A stretch of 64,000 nucleotides of DNA from Palauibacter sp965207805 (GTDB lineage Bacteria; Gemmatimonadota; Gemmatimonadetes; Palauibacterales; Palauibacteraceae). Position numbers and translations under genes: made by a program. A model generated the notes under the pieces. It worked only from the letters and a program-made list of their open reading frames with translations, did not search any database and was not told the DNA's origin. Location of the stretch: contig OZ242312.1 of NCBI GenBank assembly GCA_965207805.1, forward strand, positions 2,356,001 through 2,420,000, read 5' to 3'. This document shows positions 1 to 7,450 of the stretch, one piece after another (positions within the stretch are counted from its first letter, which is position 1; each line of letters starts with the position of its first letter).

Positions 1-758
1 AGGTCGACGACGGCGCGGTCCCCCGTTTCCGGGTCTACGACTTCCACCCAGCCCGATGCCGGGATCGTCGTTTCCGCCGGGTCATCGATCGCGAGCGCGA
101 CGACGTCGTGACGGCCCGAGAGCCCCAGCAGCGGTCGGGCAAGGTTCCCGCCGCCCACGAAGTCCGAGATCACGAACACCAGGGAGCGGACGGTCAGCAT
201 GCGCGCCGCGGTGGTCAGGGCGAGATCGAGGTCCGTCCCCTTCCCCTCCGGCTGGACGGAAACCAGTTCGTGCAGGAGGCGGAGGTTGCGGTTGCGGCCC
301 CGCGCCGGCCGCACGTAGCGCTCGATCCGGTCGCTGAAGAGGAGCATGCCCACCGGATCGCCCGCACGCATCGCCGCGAGGGCCAGGGTGCTCGCTACCT
401 CCGAGACGAGATCGCGCTTCAGGGCTTTCCGCGTCCCGAACTCGTTCGACGCGGAGACGTCGACGACGAGGAGGACGGCAAGCTCCCGTTCCTCCACGAA
501 GCGCTTCACGTAGGGGCGGCGCATGCGGGCCGTCACCTTCCAGTCGATCGCCTGGAATGGATCGCCCGGCTGGTACTCGCGGACCTCGGAGAACTCGATG
601 CCGTGTCCGCGGAAGAGCGACGGGTAAGGTCCGAGAGCCGGGTTGTCCATGAACCGCCGGCTCTTCAACTCCAGCCGCCGAACCTCTTTCGACGCGGCGC
701 CGGAGTCGGCCGTCGGCGCCGGCCGTCGCGGGCGCCACAGAAAGTCGGGCAGCCTCAC
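1..758 (-). CDS. DUF58 domain protein (3' end outside window)
   Basis: Reads on the minus strand from a GTG that overlaps the TGA of the upstream moxR-type gene (GTGA). The 252 codons visible contain the DUF58 signature at about residues 51-92 (GHGIEFSEVR, YQPGDPFQAIDWK) followed by a von Willebrand A-like strand with a DxSxS motif (D100-V-S-A-S104) that would bind a divalent metal. The family is normally encoded next to a MoxR AAA+ ATPase, as here, and the pair is thought to act in assembly or metal insertion of envelope or enzyme complexes. The C-terminus is cut off by the window edge. Substrate cannot be told from sequence. Confidence 0.9.
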   Translation of the reverse strand, partial: MRLPDFLWRPRRPAPTADSGAASKEVRRLELKSRRFMDNPALGPYPSLFRGHGIEFSEVREYQPGDPFQAIDWKVTARMRRPYVKRFVEERELAVLLVVDVSASNEFGTRKALKRDLVSEVASTLALAAMRAGDPVGMLLFSDRIERYVRPARGRNRNLRLLHELVSVQPEGKGTDLDLALTTAARMLTVRSLVFVISDFVGGGNLARPLLGLSGRHDVVALAIDDPAETTIPASGWVEVVDPETGDRAVVD

Positions 759-1777
759 GGCACCGGCACGGTCTCCAGGAGATGGTCGAGGATGTGATCG
801 GCATCGATCTGTTCGGCCTGGGCCTGGAAGGTCAGGACGAGCCGATGCCGAAGGACATCGCGGGCGATCGCCTTCACGTCCTCCGGAACCACGAAGGCTC
901 GGCCCTCGATGAAGGCATGTGCGCGGGCCGCTCTCGCGAGGAATATCGTGGCGCGCGGCGAGGCCCCGAATTCGATCCAGTCCACGAATTGCCCGAGGCC
1001 GTGGGCCGCGGGTTCACGCGTGGCGAGCACGAGCTGGAGGATGTAGTCCTCGAGCCGCCGGTCTACGTAGATCGCCGGAAGCATGGCGCGTGCGGCGAGG
1101 ATGCGGTCCGGTTCCACGACGGCCTCGACGGGCGGCGGGTCCTCTCCCGCCATCAGCCGCATGATGGACCTCTCCTCCTCGGGCGCCGGGTAACCGACCC
1201 GGGTCTTGAACATGAACCGGTCTACCTGCGCCTCGGGAAGCGGGTACGTCCCCTCGTGCTCGATGGGGTTCTGCGTGGCCATGACGAGGAACGGCACGGG
1301 GAGCGGATGCGTCTCTTCGCCGATCGTCACCTGACGTTCCTGCATCGCCTCCAGAAGGGCGGACTGAACTTTGGCCGGCGCGCGGTTGATCTCGTCGGCG
1401 AGGACGATGTTCGCGAAGATGGGTCCCCGTTTCGGAGTGAAGGTGCCCGTTTTCTCCTCCCACACGAGCGTTCCCACGACATCGGCGGGCAGCAGATCCG
1501 GCGTGAACTGGATCCGCCGGAATGTGGTGTGGATCGCCTCGGCGAGCGTGCTTACGGTGAGCGTCTTCGCGAGCCCGGGCACACCTTCGAGCAGAATATG
1601 GCCACCCGTGAGAAGACTCATGAGAACGCGGTCGAGGAGGGCATGCTGTCCGACGATCCGCTTGGCCAGTTCGTTTCGAACCTCCGCCACGAAGGTCCCC
1701 GCCTCCCGGATCGCGGCCTGCTGGGTCTCGAGATCCTCCCCCGAGATCCGTTGGGCCGTCCCGGCTTCTCCGTTCAT
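755..1777 (-). CDS. MoxR-family AAA+ ATPase
   Basis: Encodes 340 residues from the ATG at 1777; a longer open frame upstream runs into the rluB tail and is not protein-like. Walker A is GVPGLAKT at residues 65-72 and Walker B ends in D128-E129 (IVLADEINRAP), followed by an arginine-rich sensor region. MoxR proteins are hexameric chaperone-like ATPases that work with DUF58/VWA partners; the partner overlaps the 3' end by 4 bases, so the two are very likely translationally coupled. Target complex unknown. Confidence 0.93.
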   Translation of the reverse strand: MNGEAGTAQRISGEDLETQQAAIREAGTFVAEVRNELAKRIVGQHALLDRVLMSLLTGGHILLEGVPGLAKTLTVSTLAEAIHTTFRRIQFTPDLLPADVVGTLVWEEKTGTFTPKRGPIFANIVLADEINRAPAKVQSALLEAMQERQVTIGEETHPLPVPFLVMATQNPIEHEGTYPLPEAQVDRFMFKTRVGYPAPEEERSIMRLMAGEDPPPVEAVVEPDRILAARAMLPAIYVDRRLEDYILQLVLATREPAAHGLGQFVDWIEFGASPRATIFLARAARAHAFIEGRAFVVPEDVKAIARDVLRHRLVLTFQAQAEQIDADHILDHLLETVPVP

Positions 1778-1826
1778 GCGTCTTCTCGCTGTCGCGGTGA
1801 TGGTCGGTCTGCCAGCCGCCCGATGT

Positions 1827-2567
1827 TCACTCCCGAGCCGTCCCGGAGCAAGCGGGACCTGCCGCCCGCTTGAGCGCCGCCCGTTCCTTCGGAGACAACT
1901 CACGGGCCGCTCCCGCTGCGAGAGCGCCCAGCCGAATCGGCCCGAAGGAGGTCCTGCGCAACCGCCGCAGCGTGACGCCGAGCGACGCAAGCATCCGTCG
2001 GATCTCCCGGTTTCGTCCTTCCGCCAAGACGATCTCCACGGTGGGCGACGACGTGTGCGGAGGCGTGATCCAGCCTGCGCGGCGGGCTCGCGCCGGTCCG
2101 TCTTCGAGCGTCACGCCGACCCGCAGCCGATCCGGAAGCTCGGCCGTCACGGGCCCGCGGAGTCTCGCGTGGTAGACCCGCTCGATTCCGGTCCGGGGGT
2201 GGAGGAGCCGGTGTACGACATCCCCTTCATTCGACAGGAGGAGGAGACCCTCGCTCATGAAATCGAGCCGGCCGACGTGAGGCAGGTGGCGGGCATCGGC
2301 CGGGAGCAGATCGTAGATGATCGGACGCCCGCCGGGATCATGCCTCGTGCACGTGTACCCCGGCGGTTTGTTGAGCGCCAGCCAGAGCACCGGCTTCAGG
2401 CGGACGCGGCGGCGGTCCACTTCGACCCTTGCGGCATTCGGGTCCACGGTGGTCCCGAGCTTTGTCACGACCTCGCCGTTCACGCGGACGCGGCCGCCGG
2501 CGATGAGTGCCTCGCTCCCGCGTCGGGAAGCCACCCCGGCCCTGGCAAGATACTTCTGCAGTCGCAT
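1827..2567 (-). CDS. rluB: RluB/RsuA-type pseudouridine synthase
   Basis: Encodes 246 residues. An S4 RNA-binding domain occupies about residues 1-48 (LQKYLARAGVASRR), followed by the pseudouridine synthase fold with the catalytic GRLD motif at 99-102 (Asp102) in HVGRLDFMSEG and the RNREIRRML motif near 190-198. The RluB/RsuA/RluE group isomerises a uridine in 23S or 16S rRNA. Its place directly downstream of scpA-scpB is the classic bacterial arrangement and favours RluB (23S helix 89) over RsuA. It starts 22 bases after scpB ends, consistent with one transcript. Confidence 0.93.
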   Translation of the reverse strand: MRLQKYLARAGVASRRGSEALIAGGRVRVNGEVVTKLGTTVDPNAARVEVDRRRVRLKPVLWLALNKPPGYTCTRHDPGGRPIIYDLLPADARHLPHVGRLDFMSEGLLLLSNEGDVVHRLLHPRTGIERVYHARLRGPVTAELPDRLRVGVTLEDGPARARRAGWITPPHTSSPTVEIVLAEGRNREIRRMLASLGVTLRRLRRTSFGPIRLGALAAGAARELSPKERAALKRAAGPACSGTARE

Positions 2568-2589
2568 GAGCCGTTGGCGCCCGGTGCCG

Positions 2590-3171
2590 CTAGCCCGCGG
2601 CGGGCTCTTCCGGCGACAGCGCGCCCTCGGTCAACGCCTCCGATTCGGCACGCACGAGCGCGACGGACAAGTCCTCGGGCGCCGGGAGATCATCCAGCGA
2701 TTGCAGGGCGAAGTGATCCAGAAAACGGGTTGTCGTCCCATAGAGGAGCGGCCGCCCGAGCCCCTCCCCCCGCCCCACGATCTCGATCAGCTCCCAGTCC
2801 TGGAGAGTTCGCAGCACCGACGTGGACGCTACGCCCCGGATCTCCTCGACCTCGATCCGCCCGATGGGCTGACGGTACGCGATGATCGCGAGTGTCTCGA
2901 GTGCGGCGCGGGACAGCGTCGGAGGTCGGGGTACCGAGTCGAACCGCTCCAGGTACGGCACGAATTCCGGACGCGTGAGGATCTGGAATCCGTCGCCCAG
3001 CTGGTAGACCTGGAACGCCCGTCCGTCCGTGTCGTAGTGTTCGCGCAATGCGGCGAGCGCTTCCCGGACGCGCCGGACGTCGAGCGCATCGTCCGCCCGG
3101 GCCAGTTCGCGCGCGGTGAGCGGCGTCTGGCTGGCGAACAATGCCGCTTCCACGATCTGCTCGGGGCTCAC
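2590..3171 (-). CDS. scpB: Segregation and condensation protein B
   Basis: Encodes 193 residues with the two winged-helix domains of ScpB, including LSRAALETLAIIAYRQPI in the second domain. ScpB dimers bind ScpA and SMC to form the bacterial condensin that compacts and separates chromosomes. The ATG overlaps the scpA stop as ATGA, so the two subunits are translationally coupled. The C-terminal 20 residues are acidic and variable, as is usual. Confidence 0.95.
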   Translation of the reverse strand: MSPEQIVEAALFASQTPLTARELARADDALDVRRVREALAALREHYDTDGRAFQVYQLGDGFQILTRPEFVPYLERFDSVPRPPTLSRAALETLAIIAYRQPIGRIEVEEIRGVASTSVLRTLQDWELIEIVGRGEGLGRPLLYGTTTRFLDHFALQSLDDLPAPEDLSVALVRAESEALTEGALSPEEPAAG

Positions 3172-3944
3172 TCCGTCCCCCCTCCCCCGTCACGCCGCGA
3201 GCGGCGTCCGAACAGCCATATCGCACCGAATTGCTTCACCTGCTCGAGCCTCAGGAGCTGTTGCCTGGCGAGTTCCAGACAGGCGAGCAGCGCCGCGACG
3301 ACGTGCTGCCGCTCCTGCCACGAATCGAACAGCCGATTGAACGGCACCCGCCGGCTCTCGCCCAGCAGGTGCCGGATGACGACGATCTTGTCCTCGACCG
3401 GGACGATGCGGATGGGGGCGAGATGCCTCGTCACGGGATCGGGGGCCCGGATATCGCCGAGGACCGCAAGGAAATCGTCGAGTGTCGTCGAGAGTTCCAG
3501 GTCCTCGGCCTCGCGCGGAGGTTGCGGAGGCAGGAAGCCCTTCGACATGTGTCGCCGCCGTTCCAGTTCGGCCGCGCCCAGGGTCCGCGCGATCTCCTGA
3601 AACAGCTCGTACTCGAGAAGACGCCGGACGAGTTCGGCCCGGGGATCGTCTTCCCATTCCGTGTCGCTGCGCCCCGGCAGCAGGAGCTGCGCCTTGATGT
3701 GGACCAGCGTCGCGGCCAGCTCCAGAAACTCCCCGGCGCGATCGAGCTCGAGGCGGTCGATGCCGTCGCTGAGGGCCTCCTGGAACTGCCGGGTTATGGT
3801 GGAGATCGGAATATCGAAGATGTCAATGTCCTGCGACCGGATGAGGTGCAGGAGAAGATCCAGGGGGCCCTGAAACCGGTCGAGCTCCACGACGAACGGC
3901 TGCGCCGCCCGCTGGCTTGGAAGTCGGTTGGGAACCGCCGTCAA
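3168..3944 (-). CDS. scpA: Segregation and condensation protein A (kleisin)
   Basis: I place the start at a TTG (3944) because a GGGAGG ribosome-binding site lies five bases upstream; this gives 258 residues, normal for ScpA, whereas the open frame upstream encodes low-complexity sequence. The N-terminal kleisin motif DRFQGPLDLLLHLI is at about 23-36, and the C-terminal winged helix follows near 190-250. ScpA bridges the SMC head domains. First gene of the scpA-scpB-rluB-moxR-DUF58 unit. Confidence 0.93.
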   Translation of the reverse strand: MTAVPNRLPSQRAAQPFVVELDRFQGPLDLLLHLIRSQDIDIFDIPISTITRQFQEALSDGIDRLELDRAGEFLELAATLVHIKAQLLLPGRSDTEWEDDPRAELVRRLLEYELFQEIARTLGAAELERRRHMSKGFLPPQPPREAEDLELSTTLDDFLAVLGDIRAPDPVTRHLAPIRIVPVEDKIVVIRHLLGESRRVPFNRLFDSWQERQHVVAALLACLELARQQLLRLEQVKQFGAIWLFGRRSRRDGGGGTE

Positions 3945-4003
3945 GGAACCTCCCTGCACGCTCGGGCCGGCGGGAACCGGGGATCGCCGGCCAGTCGGCG
4001 CGT

Positions 4004-4012
4004 AATGTAGCA
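4004..4012 (-). promoter_or_regulatory. Possible extended -10 promoter for scpA unit
   Basis: On the minus strand the sequence TGcTACATT matches an extended -10 element. Transcription would start near 3997, giving a leader of about 50 bases before the TTG start of scpA. The -35 region is poor, so this is a weak call. Confidence 0.3.
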
Positions 4013-4067
4013 CGGGCGTACCCGCGGCGAGTACCCCCGGCACACGCCTTCCGCCCGGCACGCCGGG

Positions 4068-4096
4068 TTGGAGGTATCCGGCAAGTCTGGTATGTT
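4068..4096 (+). promoter_or_regulatory. Sigma70-type promoter for rpsT
   Basis: TTGGAG (4068-4073), 17-base spacer, TATGTT (4091-4096). The leader to the rpsT ATG would be about 85 bases. Close to consensus in spacing and in the first TTG of the -35 and the TA...T of the -10; no experimental support. Confidence 0.5.
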
Positions 4097-4185
4097 CTTT
4101 CGTTGATTTTTGGACGGATCGGGAGCGGCCGCCTGCGATCCGCCGCGCCGACCCGTCACACAGGAAGAAGAACAGAAGGAATCGA

Positions 4186-4440
4186 ATGCCGAATAACGAG
4201 AGTCAGAAGAAGCGGCTGCGCCAGTCGCGCGCGAGGAGACTCCGGAACCGCCAGGTGCGGTCCGAGATCCGGACCAGGACCAAGCATCTACTCGCGACGA
4301 AGTCGCGGGACGAGGCGACGCCCGCACTGTCCGAGCTGTACCGCATTCTCGACAGGGCGACCCGCCGGAATGTCATCAAGGCAAACGCCGCGGCGCGTCA
4401 AAAGGCGCGAGCGGCACGGCATGTCAACAGTTTGGGCTAG
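4186..4440 (+). CDS. rpsT: 30S ribosomal protein S20
   Basis: Encodes 84 residues, very basic, with the S20 pattern: N-terminal SQKKRLRQSRARRLRN, a central helix and a C-terminal KANAAARQKARAARHV. S20 binds 16S rRNA early in 30S assembly. It is a single-gene unit divergent from scpA and convergent with pyrC, 20 bases away. An AAGGA-like ribosome-binding site precedes the ATG. No U-rich terminator is obvious in the short gap to pyrC. Confidence 0.97.
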   Translation: MPNNESQKKRLRQSRARRLRNRQVRSEIRTRTKHLLATKSRDEATPALSELYRILDRATRRNVIKANAAARQKARAARHVNSLG

Positions 4441-4460
4441 CGGACCGCAATAAGTCCCTG

Positions 4461-5774
4461 CTAGGTCGGTGGGGATGAGTCTCGGTAGCGGGTCTCGCCG
4501 CCGACGATCGTGCGCTTTACCCGTCCCGTCACTTTCCATCCACTGAACGGCGTGTTCCCGCTCTTCGAGCGGAAGCTGGCGGGGTCGACCGTCCACTCCT
4601 CCTCCGGATCGAAGAGGACGAGATCCGCTCGACTGCCGGGGCGCAGCGTGCCGCCCTCGATCCCCATCAACCGAGCTGGCGCGGCAGACATCCGATCGAT
4701 GAGATCGAACAACTCGAGGTCCCCCGGCTTCACGAGTTCGCCGATGCACACGGCGAGCGCGGTCTCGAGACCGACGATGCCGAACGGCGCATCGTCGAAC
4801 TCACGTTCCTTCTCCTCGTAGTGGTGTGGCGCGTGGTCCGTGGCCACGCACTCCAGCACACCGTCGATGAGCCCCTGCCGCACGGCCAGCCGGTCGGCCG
4901 CGGACCGGAGCGGCGGGTTCATCTTGGCCTCGGTGCGGTAACCGCGCACCGCCTCTTCCGTCAGCGCCATGTGGTGAGGCGAAGCCTCGCCGCTCACGCG
5001 CACTCCGCGCTCGCGCGCGACGCGGATGAGTTCGACCGCTTCGCGGGTGGAAACGTGCTGAACGTGTACATGCCCGCCCGTGAGTTCCGCGAGATAGATG
5101 TCCCGGGCTACGACGGTGGCCTCCGAGGCGTTCGGGATCCCGCGCAGGCCGAGCGCGGTGGCCACGGCGCCTTCGTTCATGACCCCTCCGGCCGAGAGCG
5201 CCATGTCCTCCGCATGCTGAAGGACGGGTATCCCGAAGGACTGTGTGTACTCGAGCAGGCGGCGCATGAGCGCCGGATCGTGGATCGGATGTCCGTCGTC
5301 CGTAACCGCGACCGCGCCGGCCTCGACCAGGCCGCCGATTTCAGTCATCTGCTTGCCCGCGAGGCCGAGCGAGGCGGCGGCCACGGGACTCACGCGCGCC
5401 CCGCCCTCCCCTTTCCGGGCCCACCGCCGCGCCTCTTCCCGCACAAAGCCGACGGCGGCGGGGTCGTCGAGCGGCGGATCCGTGTTCGGCATGGCCCAGA
5501 TCGTGGTGAAGCCGCCGGCCGCCGCGGACTGGGCGCCCGTGCGGATGGTCTCCTTGTGCTCGGCTCCCGGTTCCCTCAGGTGGACGTGCACATCGATCAA
5601 CCCCGGCGCGACCACGAGTCCCCGCGCCTCGATGCGGGGCACGCCCTCCGGCCCGGCCACGCCTCGCGCGACCGTTTCGATCCGTCCGTCCCCCACGAGC
5701 ACGTCCTGCACCTCGTCCAGCCCCGCGGCGGGGTCGATCACCCGGCCTCCGGCGAGAAGGAACGATCCGCTCAC
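4461..5774 (-). CDS. pyrC: Dihydroorotase
   Basis: The GTG at 5774 overlaps the pyrB stop (GTGA) and gives 437 residues, typical of the larger class I dihydroorotases. Metal ligands are visible: H63 and H65 in DVHVHLREPG, later histidines in HVQHVS and GEASPHH, and the aspartate in DHAPHHYEEKE. The enzyme cyclises N-carbamoyl-L-aspartate to L-dihydroorotate, third step of UMP synthesis. Class I enzymes frequently associate with aspartate transcarbamoylase, encoded immediately upstream. The active-site set is complete, so it is not an inactive pseudo-DHOase. Confidence 0.95.
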   Translation of the reverse strand: MSGSFLLAGGRVIDPAAGLDEVQDVLVGDGRIETVARGVAGPEGVPRIEARGLVVAPGLIDVHVHLREPGAEHKETIRTGAQSAAAGGFTTIWAMPNTDPPLDDPAAVGFVREEARRWARKGEGGARVSPVAAASLGLAGKQMTEIGGLVEAGAVAVTDDGHPIHDPALMRRLLEYTQSFGIPVLQHAEDMALSAGGVMNEGAVATALGLRGIPNASEATVVARDIYLAELTGGHVHVQHVSTREAVELIRVARERGVRVSGEASPHHMALTEEAVRGYRTEAKMNPPLRSAADRLAVRQGLIDGVLECVATDHAPHHYEEKEREFDDAPFGIVGLETALAVCIGELVKPGDLELFDLIDRMSAAPARLMGIEGGTLRPGSRADLVLFDPEEEWTVDPASFRSKSGNTPFSGWKVTGRVKRTIVGGETRYRDSSPPT

Positions 5775-6745
5775 GGTCCCGCCGCCTTGGCGTCTTCGGC
5801 CAGCTCCGGGCGTCCACCCGCGAGCAGATAGAGGACGGCCATCCGCACGGCGACCCCATTCGTCACCTGCGGGAGGATCACCGAGCGCGGACCGTCCGCC
5901 ACATCGGAGTCGATCTCGACGCCCCGATTCATCGGTCCGGGGTGGAGGACGATCATGTCGTCGCCGGCGCGGCCGAGGCGCTCGGAACTGACGCCGAACA
6001 CGCGGTTGTACTCGCGTAGCGAGGGGACGTAGCCTCCCTCCATCCGCTCCAGTTGAAGTCGCAGCACATAAAGCACGTCGCACCACTCAATCGCCTCGTC
6101 GATCGAGTCCAGCCGTTGCACGCCCAGTTCCTCGATCCCGGCCGGGATGAGGGTGCGCGGCCCGCACACGGCGACATCGGCTCCGCATTTCAGGAAACCC
6201 CAGATGTTCGAGCGCGCGACTCGTGAGTGCAGTATGTCGCCGACGATGCAGACGCGCCGGCCCGCGATGGCCCCGAATCGGTCACGGATCGTCAACAGGT
6301 CGAGGAGGGCCTGCGTGGGATGTTCGTGCTGACCGTCGCCGGCGTTGATGACGTTGGAGGGAATCCGGTCCGCGAGGAACTTCGCCGCCCCGGACGATCC
6401 GTGACGCACGACGACCATGTGAATCCTCATCGCCTCGAGGTTGCGCGCAGTGTCGACGAGCGTCTCACCCTTCTGCACCGAGGATCCGACCGACGAGATG
6501 TTCACCGTATCGGCCGAGAGCCGCTTCTCCGCGAACTCGAAGCTGATGCGGGTCCGGGTCGAGGGTTCGAGGAAGAGGTTGACGATGGTCTGTCCGCGGA
6601 GGACCGGCACCTTCTTGATCTTGCGCTCGCTGATCTCCTTGAAGGGCTCCGCCGTATCGAGGATCGCCTCGATCTGGCCTCCCGCGAGGGATTCGAGTCC
6701 GATGAGGTCTTTCCCGAGGCCGAGTTCCCGCCCCTGCGTCGTCAT
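5771..6745 (-). CDS. pyrB: Aspartate carbamoyltransferase catalytic subunit
   Basis: Encodes 324 residues. Carbamoyl-phosphate binding motif STRTR at 62-66 (PSTRTRISFE), HPTQALLDLL near 140 and HPGPMNRGVE near 275 are all present. It transfers the carbamoyl group to aspartate, the committed pyrimidine step. No pyrI regulatory gene follows; pyrC overlaps its stop and pyrR overlaps its start (ATGA), so all three are probably made from one message with coupled translation. Confidence 0.96.
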   Translation of the reverse strand: MTTQGRELGLGKDLIGLESLAGGQIEAILDTAEPFKEISERKIKKVPVLRGQTIVNLFLEPSTRTRISFEFAEKRLSADTVNISSVGSSVQKGETLVDTARNLEAMRIHMVVVRHGSSGAAKFLADRIPSNVINAGDGQHEHPTQALLDLLTIRDRFGAIAGRRVCIVGDILHSRVARSNIWGFLKCGADVAVCGPRTLIPAGIEELGVQRLDSIDEAIEWCDVLYVLRLQLERMEGGYVPSLREYNRVFGVSSERLGRAGDDMIVLHPGPMNRGVEIDSDVADGPRSVILPQVTNGVAVRMAVLYLLAGGRPELAEDAKAAGP

Positions 6746-7293
6746 GTCCCCGCCTCCGGAGCGGCGCGCAGGGCGACGATGTCGACCCCCCAGTCGCCGT
6801 CCGTTCCCGCGACCCGCACCGCCACGTCCTGGTTGGGCCCAACTTCGATCACGCGGCCCACATAATCGGGCTGGATCGGGAGCTGGCGTCCCCCGCGATC
6901 GACGAGGACGCAGAGCTGGATCCGGCGGGCGCGTCCGAAATCCGACAGCTCCTGGAGCGCGGCCCGGATCGTTCGTCCCGTGTGGAGCACATCGTCGACG
7001 ATGACGATGTGCGCGTCTTCGATGGACTCCGGGATGCGGGTCGTCCCGACCGTGGGGAGCGCGCCCACCTGTCCGAAATCATCTCGATAGAGCGTAATGT
7101 CGAGCGAACCGATGGGAACGGGGCCGCGCGTCGGCTCGAGGTGACGGCCGATCTCGGCCGCGATCGAATCGCCGCGGCGGTGGATACCGATGAGGATGAG
7201 GCGGGCGTCGGGCTCGATCGCCCGGTCAAGCTGCGCGGAAAGCTCGGCTAGGAGCCCTCGGGCAGCGGCCTCGTCGAGAACGTTATGCGTCAG
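6742..7293 (-). CDS. pyrR: PyrR: pyrimidine operon regulator / uracil phosphoribosyltransferase
   Basis: The conserved protein begins at THNVLDEAAARGLL, matching the start of known PyrR proteins, and carries the PRPP-binding loop IVIVDDVLHTGRT at about 96-108. In the whole stretch between the predicted transcription start (~7353) and this point there is no in-frame ATG, GTG or TTG; the only near-start codon is CTG at 7293, which I use (183 aa). PyrR binds pyr mRNA in a UMP-dependent way in other bacteria and usually has uracil phosphoribosyltransferase activity. First gene of pyrR-pyrB-pyrC. The start is the only uncertain part. Confidence 0.88.
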   Translation of the reverse strand: MTHNVLDEAAARGLLAELSAQLDRAIEPDARLILIGIHRRGDSIAAEIGRHLEPTRGPVPIGSLDITLYRDDFGQVGALPTVGTTRIPESIEDAHIVIVDDVLHTGRTIRAALQELSDFGRARRIQLCVLVDRGGRQLPIQPDYVGRVIEVGPNQDVAVRVAGTDGDWGVDIVALRAAPEAGT

Positions 7294-7359
7294 TTTCGTC
7301 TCGGCTTCGCTCGATCCGTAGCGGGCGGCTGGGTGCTTGGGCGGCCCCGGTCGGGCGGG

Positions 7360-7388
7360 AGTATAGGCCGCGCCCCCGCCACGATCAA
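7360..7388 (-). promoter_or_regulatory. Sigma70-type promoter of pyrRBC operon
   Basis: Minus strand TTGATC (7388-7383), exactly 17 bases, TATACT (7365-7360). Predicted transcription start is about 7353, leaving a leader of some 60 bases. The leader shows no copy of the Bacillus PyrR anti-antiterminator loop that I can recognise. Confidence 0.6.
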
Positions 7389-7415
7389 CGTCGCCCCGTC
7401 TCCTGTCTGCCCGCG

Positions 7416-7445
7416 TTGACCCTCGCGCGACGGCCCCGGTAGGTT
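7416..7445 (+). promoter_or_regulatory. Promoter of NhaC-type gene, likely leaderless message
   Basis: TTGACC (7416-7421), 18-base spacer, TAGGTT (7440-7445). The -10 box ends only five bases before the ATG at 7451, so the transcript would begin at or next to the start codon. Confidence 0.5.
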
Positions 7446-7450
7446 CGGGC

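Noticed and set aside
7294..7353. PyrR-binding attenuator in the pyr leader
   Set aside because: The leader is only about 60 bases, and no terminator/antiterminator pair or PyrR-binding loop was recognisable.
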